Under the pieces are notes generated by a model. That model worked only from the letters and a program-made list of their open reading frames with translations, ran no database searches and was not told where the DNA came from. A program made the translations under genes and the position numbers. A DNA stretch of 13,334 nt from Candidatus Uhrbacteria bacterium. Lineage in GTDB: Bacteria > Patescibacteriota > Patescibacteriia > 2-12-FULL-60-25. The DNA lies in assembly GCA_023246415.1 (NCBI GenBank), contig JAHFIK010000022.1:5332-18665 (forward strand), read 5' to 3'. The stretch's first letter is position 1; every line of letters starts with the position of its first letter. Shown one piece after another: positions 1 to 5,375 of this stretch.

Positions 1-36
1 GTGTTTTTGTTGTTATCCACATCTCCCTGTCGACTA

Positions 37-45
37 TGCTATACT
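37..45 (+). promoter_or_regulatory. Extended -10 promoter of the glutaredoxin gene
   Basis: TGCTATACT matches the extended -10 pattern TGnTATAAT, with one mismatch in the hexamer (TATACT, 40-45). No convincing -35 lies 16-18 bp upstream, as expected when the extended -10 carries recognition. Transcription would start near 52, giving a leader of about 28 nt. A perfect 6-bp inverted repeat (45-63) overlaps the predicted start. There is no Shine-Dalgarno sequence before the ATG at 80. Confidence 0.6.
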
Positions 46-79
46 TGGAGCAATCAACTCCAATTCGATCACTATTTCT

Positions 80-343
80 ATGAAAATAAAAGTGTATTCA
101 ACGCCGACGTGTCCGTACTGCAAGCTCGTCAAAGAATTTCTCGATGGGCAAAAAATTGCGTACACGGAAGTCAACGTCGCCGATGATTCAGCTGCCGCCA
201 ACGAAATGGTGAAGCTGTCCGGCCAAATGGGTGTTCCAGTGGTCGACATCGATGGAGATGTCATTGTCGGATGGAATAAAGATGCGTTGGAAGAAGCGCT
301 CTCAAAGGCCGGTGCCGCCGCTCCTGCAAAAGCCGCCGCATAA
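80..343 (+). CDS. Glutaredoxin-family thiol-disulfide oxidoreductase
   Basis: This is an 87-residue cytoplasmic glutaredoxin-like protein. The redox motif CPYC is at residues 11-14, directly after the first beta strand (KIKVYSTPT). The cis-proline motif GVPV is at 51-54 and the following DGDVIVGW strand at 58-65, so the whole thioredoxin fold is present. Members reduce protein or low-molecular-weight disulfides. CPYC with a short chain is typical of small bacterial NrdH/Grx-like proteins, and the electron donor (glutathione or thioredoxin reductase) cannot be told from sequence. The C-terminus is an Ala/Pro/Lys-rich tail (AAAPAKAAA) of low complexity. The gene stands alone on the plus strand with its own extended -10 promoter and a strong terminator. 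It is back to back in function with the SOD and peroxiredoxin genes that follow on the minus strand. The ATG at 80 is the only sensible start; no Shine-Dalgarno sequence is visible. Confidence 0.93.
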   Translation: MKIKVYSTPTCPYCKLVKEFLDGQKIAYTEVNVADDSAAANEMVKLSGQMGVPVVDIDGDVIVGWNKDALEEALSKAGAAAPAKAAA

Positions 344-360
344 ATTAAAGGCAATTCGCA

Positions 361-388
361 AAGAGACGGGAAATCCCGTCTCTTTTTT
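361..388 (+). terminator. Rho-independent terminator of the glutaredoxin gene
   Basis: A perfect 10-bp stem (AAGAGACGGG 361-370 with CCCGTCTCTT 375-384) has a 4-nt loop and continues into a T run (383-388). It lies 18 nt past the glutaredoxin stop. The convergent SOD gene ends at 406, so the same stem may also act on the minus strand, although the T tract there is short. Confidence 0.88.
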
Positions 389-405
389 CTGTCTGAACGA
401 ATGTC

Positions 406-1002
406 TTATGACCGATGTGCGGATTCGTATTTTGCGTTTGCAGCGTCCCAATTGAGATTTTTCCAGAACTCCGCGATGTACGCTTTGCGATCCGAGCCCG
501 TATCGATGAAGTAAGCGTGCTCGTAGACATCGAGGACGATGATTGGGAATGTCCCCCAGACACCGCCCTGATTGTGCGCGTCGCCGGTGTAGACGCGAAG
601 TGCAGCGGCCTGCGGATCGTAGGCGAGCACCACCCATCCGCGCGCGGCCATTCCGCAGGCGCTCATATAGGCGATGAAATTTTCGATCGAGCCGAATGTG
701 GATGCAATCGCGTCCGCGAGTGCGCCGCTTGGTTTTCCGTCGCCGCCTAAGACGTCGAAATACGCCTCATGCAGATAGACGCCATTTAAGGCAAAGGTTT
801 CACCGTCCTTCAGGGCACGGAGTTCTGAATATGATTGGTTGGCGGAAGACACATCGCCGCCATGTTCAAGTGATTCGAGTTTTGTCCGAATTTCGTTCGC
901 TTTTGCGACGTATCCGGCATACAGCTTATCGTGATGAATGGAGATCGTTTTTTCTGAGATCCCTTCAAGCGGCGCGGAGAAGGGGAGTGGTTTGGATTCC
1001 AT
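406..1002 (-). CDS. Superoxide dismutase, Fe/Mn family
   Basis: This 198-residue protein converts superoxide to hydrogen peroxide and oxygen. Its length fits the Fe/Mn family (about 190-210). The four metal ligands are in place: H23 (IHHDK), H78 (GVYLHEAYF), D158 and H162 (LDVYEHAYFID). The gateway Tyr is Y31. The metal-tuning glutamine appears to be Q145 (AHNQGG) in the MnSOD position, while the FeSOD position (before VYLH) is G74, so the pattern is more Mn-like or cambialistic than classic Fe. Residues equal to E. coli H30 and H31 are L27 and Y28. No signal peptide is seen, so it is probably cytoplasmic. It ends convergently with the glutaredoxin gene and lies downstream of the peroxiredoxin gene on the same strand, separated by a hairpin repeat. 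The ATG at 1002 gives the usual N-terminus; no Shine-Dalgarno sequence is visible. Confidence 0.95.
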   Translation of the reverse strand: MESKPLPFSAPLEGISEKTISIHHDKLYAGYVAKANEIRTKLESLEHGGDVSSANQSYSELRALKDGETFALNGVYLHEAYFDVLGGDGKPSGALADAIASTFGSIENFIAYMSACGMAARGWVVLAYDPQAAALRVYTGDAHNQGGVWGTFPIIVLDVYEHAYFIDTGSDRKAYIAEFWKNLNWDAANAKYESAHRS

Positions 1003-1009
1003 ATAGTGT

Positions 1010-1050
1010 TGACGTCATGAGTTTTGAGTTAAGAGATTTGAGTGACGTCA
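1010..1050. promoter_or_regulatory. Paired TGACGTCA palindromes upstream of the SOD gene
   Basis: Two perfect 8-bp palindromes TGACGTCA occur at 1010-1017 and 1043-1050, 33 bp apart centre to centre (about three helical turns). They lie directly upstream of the SOD start at 1002. The second belongs to the inner stem of the 1019-1112 hairpin. Two identical sites on one helix face could bind a dimeric regulator, but no regulator is encoded here and the sites may simply be repeat-derived. Confidence 0.3.
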
Positions 1051-1112
1051 CGTACAGAAAGACACCTGTCCTTCTGCGGCGGTACGTCACTCCGAGCTCT
1101 CAACTCCTAACT
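1019..1112. repeat. Hairpin repeat with GAGTTNN heptamers (family A, copy 1)
   Basis: This is a long imperfect palindrome. The left arm is built of 7-bp units: GAGTTTT, GAGTTAA, GAGATTT, GAGTGAC (1019-1046). The right arm ends in CTCAACT and CCTAACT (1099-1112), the complement of the same unit. Arms also pair as GAGTGACGT with ACGTCACTC, and the centre folds as AGAAAGACA-CC-TGTCCTTCT (1057-1074). It fills the gap between the peroxiredoxin stop (1118) and the SOD start (1002). The right-arm sequence GAGCTC..TCAACTNCTAACT recurs at 4055-4072, so the two elements are related copies. Confidence 0.7.
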
Positions 1113-1117
1113 GCGGG

Positions 1118-1576
1118 CTAAGACTTGAATGCTTTTAAGATGTCAGTGTTTTTTGGGATCCCGTGTCGGTAGTAGACGATCGTTCCATCTGTTGAGATTC
1201 CGACGACGGTACGCTTAATAACCGTTTTTCGGAATATTTTTTTGATCGCTCCATATTTTTCGCTCACGGACAGATCGGCATCGATGAGGAGTGGAAACGG
1301 AAAATGATATTTTTGTGCGAATTTGTCATGCGAGACCGCATTTGCATGATTGACCCCGAAGACGGAAATCCCCGCTTGCTCGAAATTTTTCCAGTCATCG
1401 CGAACGGCGCAGAGCTGCATCGTGCATCCCGGCGTCATGTCACCGGGGTAGAAGATGAGAACGACTTTTTTTTCTTTCACGAGATCACGAAGGGTGACCT
1501 TGTTCCCTGCAGCATCGGAGAGTGTAAACGCCGGTGCGATTGATCCGACGCTGAGATCTGATGTTGTTTTTGACAT
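1118..1576 (-). CDS. Peroxiredoxin, PrxQ/BCP subfamily
   Basis: This 152-residue thiol peroxidase reduces hydrogen peroxide and organic hydroperoxides using thioredoxin-like donors. The active-site block is FYPGDMTPGCTMQLC. The peroxidatic Cys is C51 with catalytic T48, and the resolving Cys is C56, five residues later in the same helix, the hallmark of 2-Cys PrxQ/BCP proteins. The N-terminal strand pair (APAFTLSDAAGNKVTL, 14-29) and length match the family. I chose the ATG at 1576 (MSKTTSD); an upstream TTG at 1600 would add eight residues but lies inside the 1586-1607 inverted repeat. No export signal is seen. It lies upstream of the SOD gene on the same strand, and the product of SOD is its substrate, so joint use in oxidant defence is likely. 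It is divergent from the exported-protein operon at 1640. Confidence 0.95.
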   Translation of the reverse strand: MSKTTSDLSVGSIAPAFTLSDAAGNKVTLRDLVKEKKVVLIFYPGDMTPGCTMQLCAVRDDWKNFEQAGISVFGVNHANAVSHDKFAQKYHFPFPLLIDADLSVSEKYGAIKKIFRKTVIKRTVVGISTDGTIVYYRHGIPKNTDILKAFKS

Positions 1577-1585
1577 AACGTGTGT

Positions 1586-1607
1586 GGACCGTATTGCCAA
1601 ACGGTCC
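1586..1607. promoter_or_regulatory. Operator-like inverted repeat between divergent genes
   Basis: GGACCGT and ACGGTCC form a perfect 7-bp inverted repeat with an 8-bp spacer (ATTGCCAA). It is centred in the 63-bp gap between the peroxiredoxin start (1576, minus) and the exported-protein start (1640, plus). Spacing and symmetry fit a homodimeric repressor or activator site for one or both genes. The regulator is unknown. A short RNA hairpin in the peroxiredoxin leader is the alternative. Confidence 0.45.
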
Positions 1608-1639
1608 CATTAGAGACAGAATACCAAATAGTTTTTCCT

Positions 1640-2254
1640 ATGCAAGTCAATCCTGTGGAGGATGTTGATCGGGAGATTGAGGGGCGATCGTTCAGCGCAT
1701 CGTGTCTCGTTGCCGTGATTATTGCTGCGCTTGCGATCGCTGGGATTTTGTTTTTGTTCATCCGCGCGGGGATTTCGCCGGGGCCGAAACTGATCCATCA
1801 GATCCCTTCGAACTTTCCTAAACAGTTTACCCTCTTTCAGCCTGAAAAGATATACGAGATGTATTCCTATCCGGCGGCAGCAAAACAAGGGATTACCTCA
1901 TTCGCCCTGTCTCCGATTCGGTTGATTATGCGCGCCACGGGGCAAGGAGACCTTCCACCGGCATTCCAGAGCGCCGTCAGCAGCGTGACGGATCGTGATA
2001 CGGTTTCGTTTGCCTGGAAGGATGTGAGCGCGTCACCGGATGACATCTTGCGTTTTTACGCCGGATCCTTTAAACAGGTTGGACTCCTGGACCCCTACGT
2101 CCGACAATTAGATGATCGATCGGCCATTGAAATGGCGGCGACAAGTACGGCAATCAACGCGAGTCTCATCATTATTGATAAGCCGAATACCCAAACGCTC
2201 GATACGGTCACACTCGTTGTGGAATATCCGACAAAGGGGATTGGAGGAAATTGA
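1640..2254 (+). CDS. Unknown single-pass membrane-anchored protein
   Basis: I do not recognise a family. The 204-residue product has a short charged N-terminus (VEDVDREIEG), one strong hydrophobic helix at about residues 20-41, and a roughly 160-residue domain that should face outside the membrane. The C-terminal half (FAWKDVSASPDDILRFYAG, then KQVGLL) reads like small exported domains in which an alpha helix follows a Trp-containing strand, but this is only a resemblance. The ATG at 1640 is chosen over an in-frame GTG at 1580, because the extra residues would run through the inverted repeat and precede a normal N-in anchor. It is followed after 3 nt by the lipoprotein gene, so the two are almost certainly co-transcribed and probably work together at the cell surface. 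Translation coupling is likely: the Shine-Dalgarno sequence of the next gene (2243-2247) lies inside this one. Confidence 0.8.
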   Translation: MQVNPVEDVDREIEGRSFSASCLVAVIIAALAIAGILFLFIRAGISPGPKLIHQIPSNFPKQFTLFQPEKIYEMYSYPAAAKQGITSFALSPIRLIMRATGQGDLPPAFQSAVSSVTDRDTVSFAWKDVSASPDDILRFYAGSFKQVGLLDPYVRQLDDRSAIEMAATSTAINASLIIIDKPNTQTLDTVTLVVEYPTKGIGGN

Positions 2255-2257
2255 ACT

Positions 2258-3175
2258 ATGTCCACACCCCTTCGAACTTCTCGCCGGACCTGGACGGCGA
2301 TCCTCGCCGTTTCGCTGATCGTTGTGTTAGTTGGGTTTGGTTGCGCGAAGAAACATCCAGCCGGAACCGGATCCAGTGCAGCAAATGGCTCAGCCTCGCT
2401 TGTGTTTAAAAAAGATTCCAAGATCGTCCTTGAGCAGACGGCCTTTTTATTTGAAGGGGCACCGCAGATCGTCGATCCATCCCACGACAAGCGAGATATA
2501 GTGCTGACGGCATTTCATCCTGGAATTGACGCAGACCTGTCTTGGCAGATCACGCAGCTCGTCCTCACGGACGAATCGAAGAAGGCGCAGCAAGCATTTG
2601 TCGACCACGGATCGACCGGGACGGCACCAGAGGCGAAGTATGGTCAGCTGATGGGCGCCGGGACGCTCCCAGGCGTTGATTTGAGGTCAACGCATCACCT
2701 GGGAACACCGCTTTCATGGGCGATTGGGGAAGGTGCTCCATCACGATCAAGCGAAATTTGGGTGAGTGAAGATGTGTATCGCGAACTCTCGCGCACGCAA
2801 TCATCGACCGTATACTTAGATATCCCGCTTGAAGGTGTGTTGTCCGCAGCCGCGGGGAGCCCCTCGCTGCTGAAGCTCGTGACGGATATCAAAGCGCATG
2901 CAACCTCTGTTGGAGATCGTACCGATGCGGATCTCATGAAGGTCACGGAGAAATTGGCGGCGTATCCCATCAAAGTGAACGGGAAGGATGCGACGGTTCC
3001 AGTGATCAAAGCGAAGAATTGGTATGGGGAGATCACGGTCTTGGATACTCCTCAGAACCCGCTCGTACTCGCGTTCGATTTCCATCCGCCGATGGATGGG
3101 ATTACGGCAAAGCCAGAAGATGTGAAGCTTCTCAACGGATTGCTGAGCTATCAGATCATTGAGATCGACCCGTAA
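2258..3175 (+). CDS. Unknown exported protein, probable lipoprotein
   Basis: This 305-residue protein has no family I can name. The N-terminus is a lipoprotein-type signal: basic residues (RTSRR, 6-10), a hydrophobic stretch (12-27) and a lipobox-like VGFGC with C29 as the candidate lipidated residue. Phe at -2 is not canonical, so it could instead be a cleaved or uncleaved signal anchor. The Ala/Gly/Ser-rich linker after C29 is usual for lipoproteins. The rest is mixed alpha/beta with several Trp and no Cys after residue 29. A clear GGAGG (2243-2247) is 10 nt before the ATG, one of the few good Shine-Dalgarno sites in the window. It is the second gene of a two-gene operon and is closed by a strong terminator. 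Confidence 0.82.
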   Translation: MSTPLRTSRRTWTAILAVSLIVVLVGFGCAKKHPAGTGSSAANGSASLVFKKDSKIVLEQTAFLFEGAPQIVDPSHDKRDIVLTAFHPGIDADLSWQITQLVLTDESKKAQQAFVDHGSTGTAPEAKYGQLMGAGTLPGVDLRSTHHLGTPLSWAIGEGAPSRSSEIWVSEDVYRELSRTQSSTVYLDIPLEGVLSAAAGSPSLLKLVTDIKAHATSVGDRTDADLMKVTEKLAAYPIKVNGKDATVPVIKAKNWYGEITVLDTPQNPLVLAFDFHPPMDGITAKPEDVKLLNGLLSYQIIEIDP

Positions 3176-3185
3176 AAACGGAAAC

Positions 3186-3216
3186 AAAAAAGAGCGTGGT
3201 GAACACGCTCTTTTTT
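3186..3216. terminator. Bidirectional rho-independent terminator
   Basis: The stem GAGCGTG (3192-3198) with CACGCTC (3204-3210) has a GTGAA loop. It is flanked by six A on the left and six T on the right, so it works on both strands. It ends the exported-protein operon (stop at 3175) and the convergent gene that ends at 3219. Confidence 0.9.
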
Positions 3217-3218
3217 GT

Positions 3219-3947
3219 TTATGCGGAACGGCGTCGCGGCGTCCGCTGCTGATTATCATTCATTCTCGCCTGATTCGGGAACAGGAGACGAAAATAGATT
3301 TCGTCGCGAACCAAACGAAGATCGGTGAGATCTTGCTCTGCTTTTTCTTTTAAGCCGTCCGTGAGATTTTGATTAACGACACGGAGCGCCTCGGAGTACT
3401 CGCTTTCTGCTGTTTCGGCATGGGGCGTGAGATCTTCTCCGGTCACGCCATAGTGCAACCCTTCTTTCATCTCGGTGAGTCGTCCAATGCGATCATCAAG
3501 CTCTTCCGTATTTCCAGCATTTGCAATCGCATCGTAGGTCCGTTCGGTATCGAGCATCTGGAGATGCCTGAGAAGCGCCGTTGTCGCAAGATTCGGATCG
3601 TCGTTGAGATTGATCTTGCGAGAAACGGCCCAGATGAATCGCCGGATCATGTTTCTTTTTTCCGCCCCATCTTCCTCGGTGTAGGTCTGAAACAGGTCGT
3701 CCATCAAGATTTTTTCAACTGCGCGATGACGTTCCATTGGGGAGAGGTCGCGTGACGGGATCGGATGACCGTGTTCCGTCAGATATCGACCGACGTCTTT
3801 CAGTTGTGGCGGCATCTCGACATGCGGTAATGATGCGAGCCAATCTTGATGATGTTTCTGTGCGTGACGCGCAACGGCACGACCTTCCGGCGTACTGGTG
3901 TACGGAATGTAGGTGGCGTTTAACGCAGATGAACCCTCTCTTCTCAT
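3219..3947 (-). CDS. Hypothetical soluble, helix-rich protein
   Basis: I do not recognise this 242-residue protein. It is rich in charged and helix-forming residues, has no membrane segment or signal peptide, and ends in a basic tail (QQRTPRRRSA). Its codon pattern and long open frame, flanked by a terminator on one side and a promoter-like site on the other, support a real gene. The ATG at 3947 (MRREGSS) is chosen. A longer frame to 4043 would run through the family-A hairpin repeat and lacks any start signal. A TAGAAT hexamer 10 nt upstream suggests an almost leaderless transcript, and no Shine-Dalgarno sequence is visible. It lies downstream of era on the same strand with the repeat between them. 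The function is unknown. Confidence 0.75.
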   Translation of the reverse strand: MRREGSSALNATYIPYTSTPEGRAVARHAQKHHQDWLASLPHVEMPPQLKDVGRYLTEHGHPIPSRDLSPMERHRAVEKILMDDLFQTYTEEDGAEKRNMIRRFIWAVSRKINLNDDPNLATTALLRHLQMLDTERTYDAIANAGNTEELDDRIGRLTEMKEGLHYGVTGEDLTPHAETAESEYSEALRVVNQNLTDGLKEKAEQDLTDLRLVRDEIYFRLLFPNQARMNDNQQRTPRRRSA

Positions 3948-3957
3948 GGATGTGAGT

Positions 3958-3963
3958 ATTCTA
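3958..3963 (-). promoter_or_regulatory. Possible -10 of the 3219-3947 gene
   Basis: On the minus strand this reads TAGAAT, one mismatch from TATAAT. It ends 10 nt before the ATG, so transcription would start only a few nucleotides before the codon. The -35 is not clear. Confidence 0.35.
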
Positions 3964-4006
3964 CGACGTTCGATAAAAAATAGCACGACAGGAAAGCGGA
4001 AGTGGT

Positions 4007-4114
4007 GAGTTAAGAGTGATGAGTTTTGAAAAAGAGCGTCCACAGTGATGTGGAGCTCCTCAACTTCTAACTCTTAACTCTTAACTCTTAACTCTTAACT
4101 CACAACTTCTAACT
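4007..4114. repeat. Hairpin plus heptamer array (family A, copy 2)
   Basis: The left arm has units GAGTTAA, GAGTGAT, GAGTTTT (4007-4027). The core folds as GAGC-g-TCCAC, a 6-nt loop, GTGGAGCTC (4034-4058). The right arm is eight consecutive 7-bp units: CTCAACT, TCTAACT, four perfect CTTAACT (4073-4100), CACAACT, TCTAACT (4108-4114). The array stops 2 nt before the era stop codon at 4117. The same unit family and the same GAGCTC junction occur at 1019-1112. The right arm is longer than the left, as expected if tandem units were amplified on one side. Confidence 0.85.
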
Positions 4115-4116
4115 TG

Positions 4117-4968
4117 TTACCGGAAACGTCTCGGCCAATCTGGATCGACATTCACCTGTAGTTCAAGGAAGACTTTTTCTCCGGTCGCGGCTTCAATTTC
4201 TTTTCGAGCGGCCGTGCCAATTTCTTTGAGCTGTGATCCGCCGCGCCCGATGATCATCCCTTTGTATCGATCTGCGGTGGTCGAGATGGTCGCGTGGATG
4301 ATTCGCATGTTTCCATTCTGCTCCACATCGTTGACCGTGACGTTGATGGAATAGGGGAGTTCTTCATTGAGGGCGATGAAGCACTTTTCACGGATGACTT
4401 CTTGGAGCCAATCGGTCTGACTCAGGTCCGTGAACTGCATGTCCGGGTAGTGTGCCGGGCCTTCAGGGAGCACGGCGAACAGGGCATCAACGATTTTGTT
4501 CAGATTGCCGTGTGTCCGTGCGCTGACTTCAATGATCGTATTCTGTCGGACGTCGACATTCTGTGCATCTTCAAGAAACGGTTTTTCTCGTTTTGAGAGA
4601 TCTGATTTGTTGATCGCGACAATGACTGGAATGTTTACGTTTTTGAGCAACCGCTGGATTTCTTCCTCTTCTCGTCCCGGTGCGCGCGTCGGATCCATGA
4701 CGTAGACGATGGCGTCGATCCCTTCGAATGATTCTTTGACGATCTGGTTCAATTTTTTCGACAGGGCATCCTTTTTTCCAAGAAAGAGCCCCGGCGTGTC
4801 GACGAACACGATCTGACCGCGCGGATCATGAAGAATCCCACGAACCGGATGGCGCGTGGTTTGCGGTTTTGAGGTCATGATGGCCACTTTTGTGCCAACG
4901 AGCGCGTTGATCATCGTCGATTTTCCGACGTTGGAACGGCCTGTGAGAATAACGAATCCTGATTTCAT
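4117..4968 (-). CDS. era: GTPase Era
   Basis: Era is an essential membrane-associated GTPase that binds the 3' end of 16S rRNA and assists 30S subunit maturation. The 283-residue product has the full set of parts: G1 GRSNVGKS (10-17), G2 in KPQTTRH (34-40), G3 DTPG (57-60), G4 NKSD (120-123), G5 VSA (148-150), and a C-terminal KH domain with its signature GMIIGRGGSQLKEIG (237-251). It ends soon after the last KH strand (DPDWPRRFR), slightly shorter than the usual 300 residues. The ATG at 4968 gives the conventional N-terminus just before G1. No Shine-Dalgarno sequence is seen. A 405-bp repeat-filled gap separates it from the upstream methyltransferase gene, so co-transcription with that gene is doubtful. 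Confidence 0.97.
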   Translation of the reverse strand: MKSGFVILTGRSNVGKSTMINALVGTKVAIMTSKPQTTRHPVRGILHDPRGQIVFVDTPGLFLGKKDALSKKLNQIVKESFEGIDAIVYVMDPTRAPGREEEEIQRLLKNVNIPVIVAINKSDLSKREKPFLEDAQNVDVRQNTIIEVSARTHGNLNKIVDALFAVLPEGPAHYPDMQFTDLSQTDWLQEVIREKCFIALNEELPYSINVTVNDVEQNGNMRIIHATISTTADRYKGMIIGRGGSQLKEIGTAARKEIEAATGEKVFLELQVNVDPDWPRRFR

Positions 4969-5047
4969 GTGGATGGGGGAGTTGAACTAGGGGGCATCAT
5001 GACAGAAAACGGCGATTTTGTCGATGGGGGAGAGGGAGAGGCGATCG

Positions 5048-5082
5048 GGAAGCGGTGAACGGGAAGCAGGAAGCAGTGAACA
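5048..5082. repeat. Degenerate heptamer array GGAAGCA/GTGAACA
   Basis: Five consecutive 7-bp units occur: GGAAGCG, GTGAACG, GGAAGCA, GGAAGCA, GTGAACA. They alternate between two related forms, consistent with an older or mixed array. It is in the era/methyltransferase spacer and no complementary arm is seen nearby. Confidence 0.65.
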
Positions 5083-5107
5083 GAACGGAAATCGGTAAAA
5101 CACCCTC

Positions 5108-5290
5108 TTTTGTCATTCTGAGCGAAGCGAAGAATCGCTTTCCAGAGGGAGATGCGATCGTGCGTGAACAACCGAATTCGCAAACGGTTTCGTAGAGGAC
5201 TCTTCGAGACTGTTTGCGAATTCGGTTGTTTAGGTCTGTCTGCTATCCGCCTCTAGAAAGCGATTCTTCGCTTCGCTCAGAATGACAAAA
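5108..5290. repeat. Nested palindromic element with REP-like outer arms
   Basis: Outer arms of 41 bp (5108-5148 and 5250-5290) are inverted copies with one mismatch and contain CATTCTGAGCGAAGCGAAG followed by AATC, a repeat that from memory is widespread in many bacterial genomes. Inside, a second inverted repeat of 26 bp (5167-5192 and 5205-5230, two mismatches) contains ACCGAATTCGCAAAC. The 12-nt centre can fold again as AGAG-GA-CTCT. The spacers between the outer and inner arms (about 18-19 nt) are not complementary. There is no ORF inside. It looks like a non-autonomous, MITE- or REP-BIME-type element. Confidence 0.8.
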
Positions 5291-5326
5291 AAGTTTGCAT
5301 TTATCACGATGAATCCCGATCATCCC

Positions 5327-5375
5327 ATGCCCCATGCCCCATGCCCCATGCCCCATGCCCCATGCCCCATGCCCT
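5327..5375. repeat. Tandem heptamer array ATGCCCC x 7
   Basis: There are six perfect ATGCCCC units (5327-5368) and a seventh ending in T (ATGCCCT, 5369-5375). The array touches the stop codon of the minus-strand methyltransferase gene (5374-5376). It is preceded by a partial CATCCC. No spacers exist, so it is not a CRISPR array. Confidence 0.95.

Larger units (their letters stand above)
4969..5373. other. Gene-free 405-bp spacer made largely of repeats
   Basis: No credible gene lies between the era start and the methyltransferase stop. The spacer holds a heptamer array (5048-5082), a 183-bp nested palindrome (5108-5290) and an ATGCCCC heptamer array (5327-5375). A GGGGCAT at 4991-4997, near the era start, is the reverse complement of the ATGCCCC unit. 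Confidence 0.8.

Noticed and set aside
1577..1600. TTG start for the peroxiredoxin at 1600
   Set aside because: It would read through the inverted repeat and add residues outside the family N-terminus; the ATG at 1576 fits.
3948..4043. N-terminal extension of the hypothetical protein to 4043
   Set aside because: The extension would be encoded by the family-A repeat and has no start signal; the ATG at 3947 is adequate.
4965..5183. A 72-codon minus-strand ORF containing AILRFAQNDK upstream of era
   Set aside because: It is the translation of the outer arm of the palindromic repeat; ILRFAQND is a familiar spurious peptide from this repeat. No start signal or coding character.
5327..5375. CRISPR array
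   Set aside because: Units are 7 bp in direct tandem with no spacers, and no cas gene is in the window.
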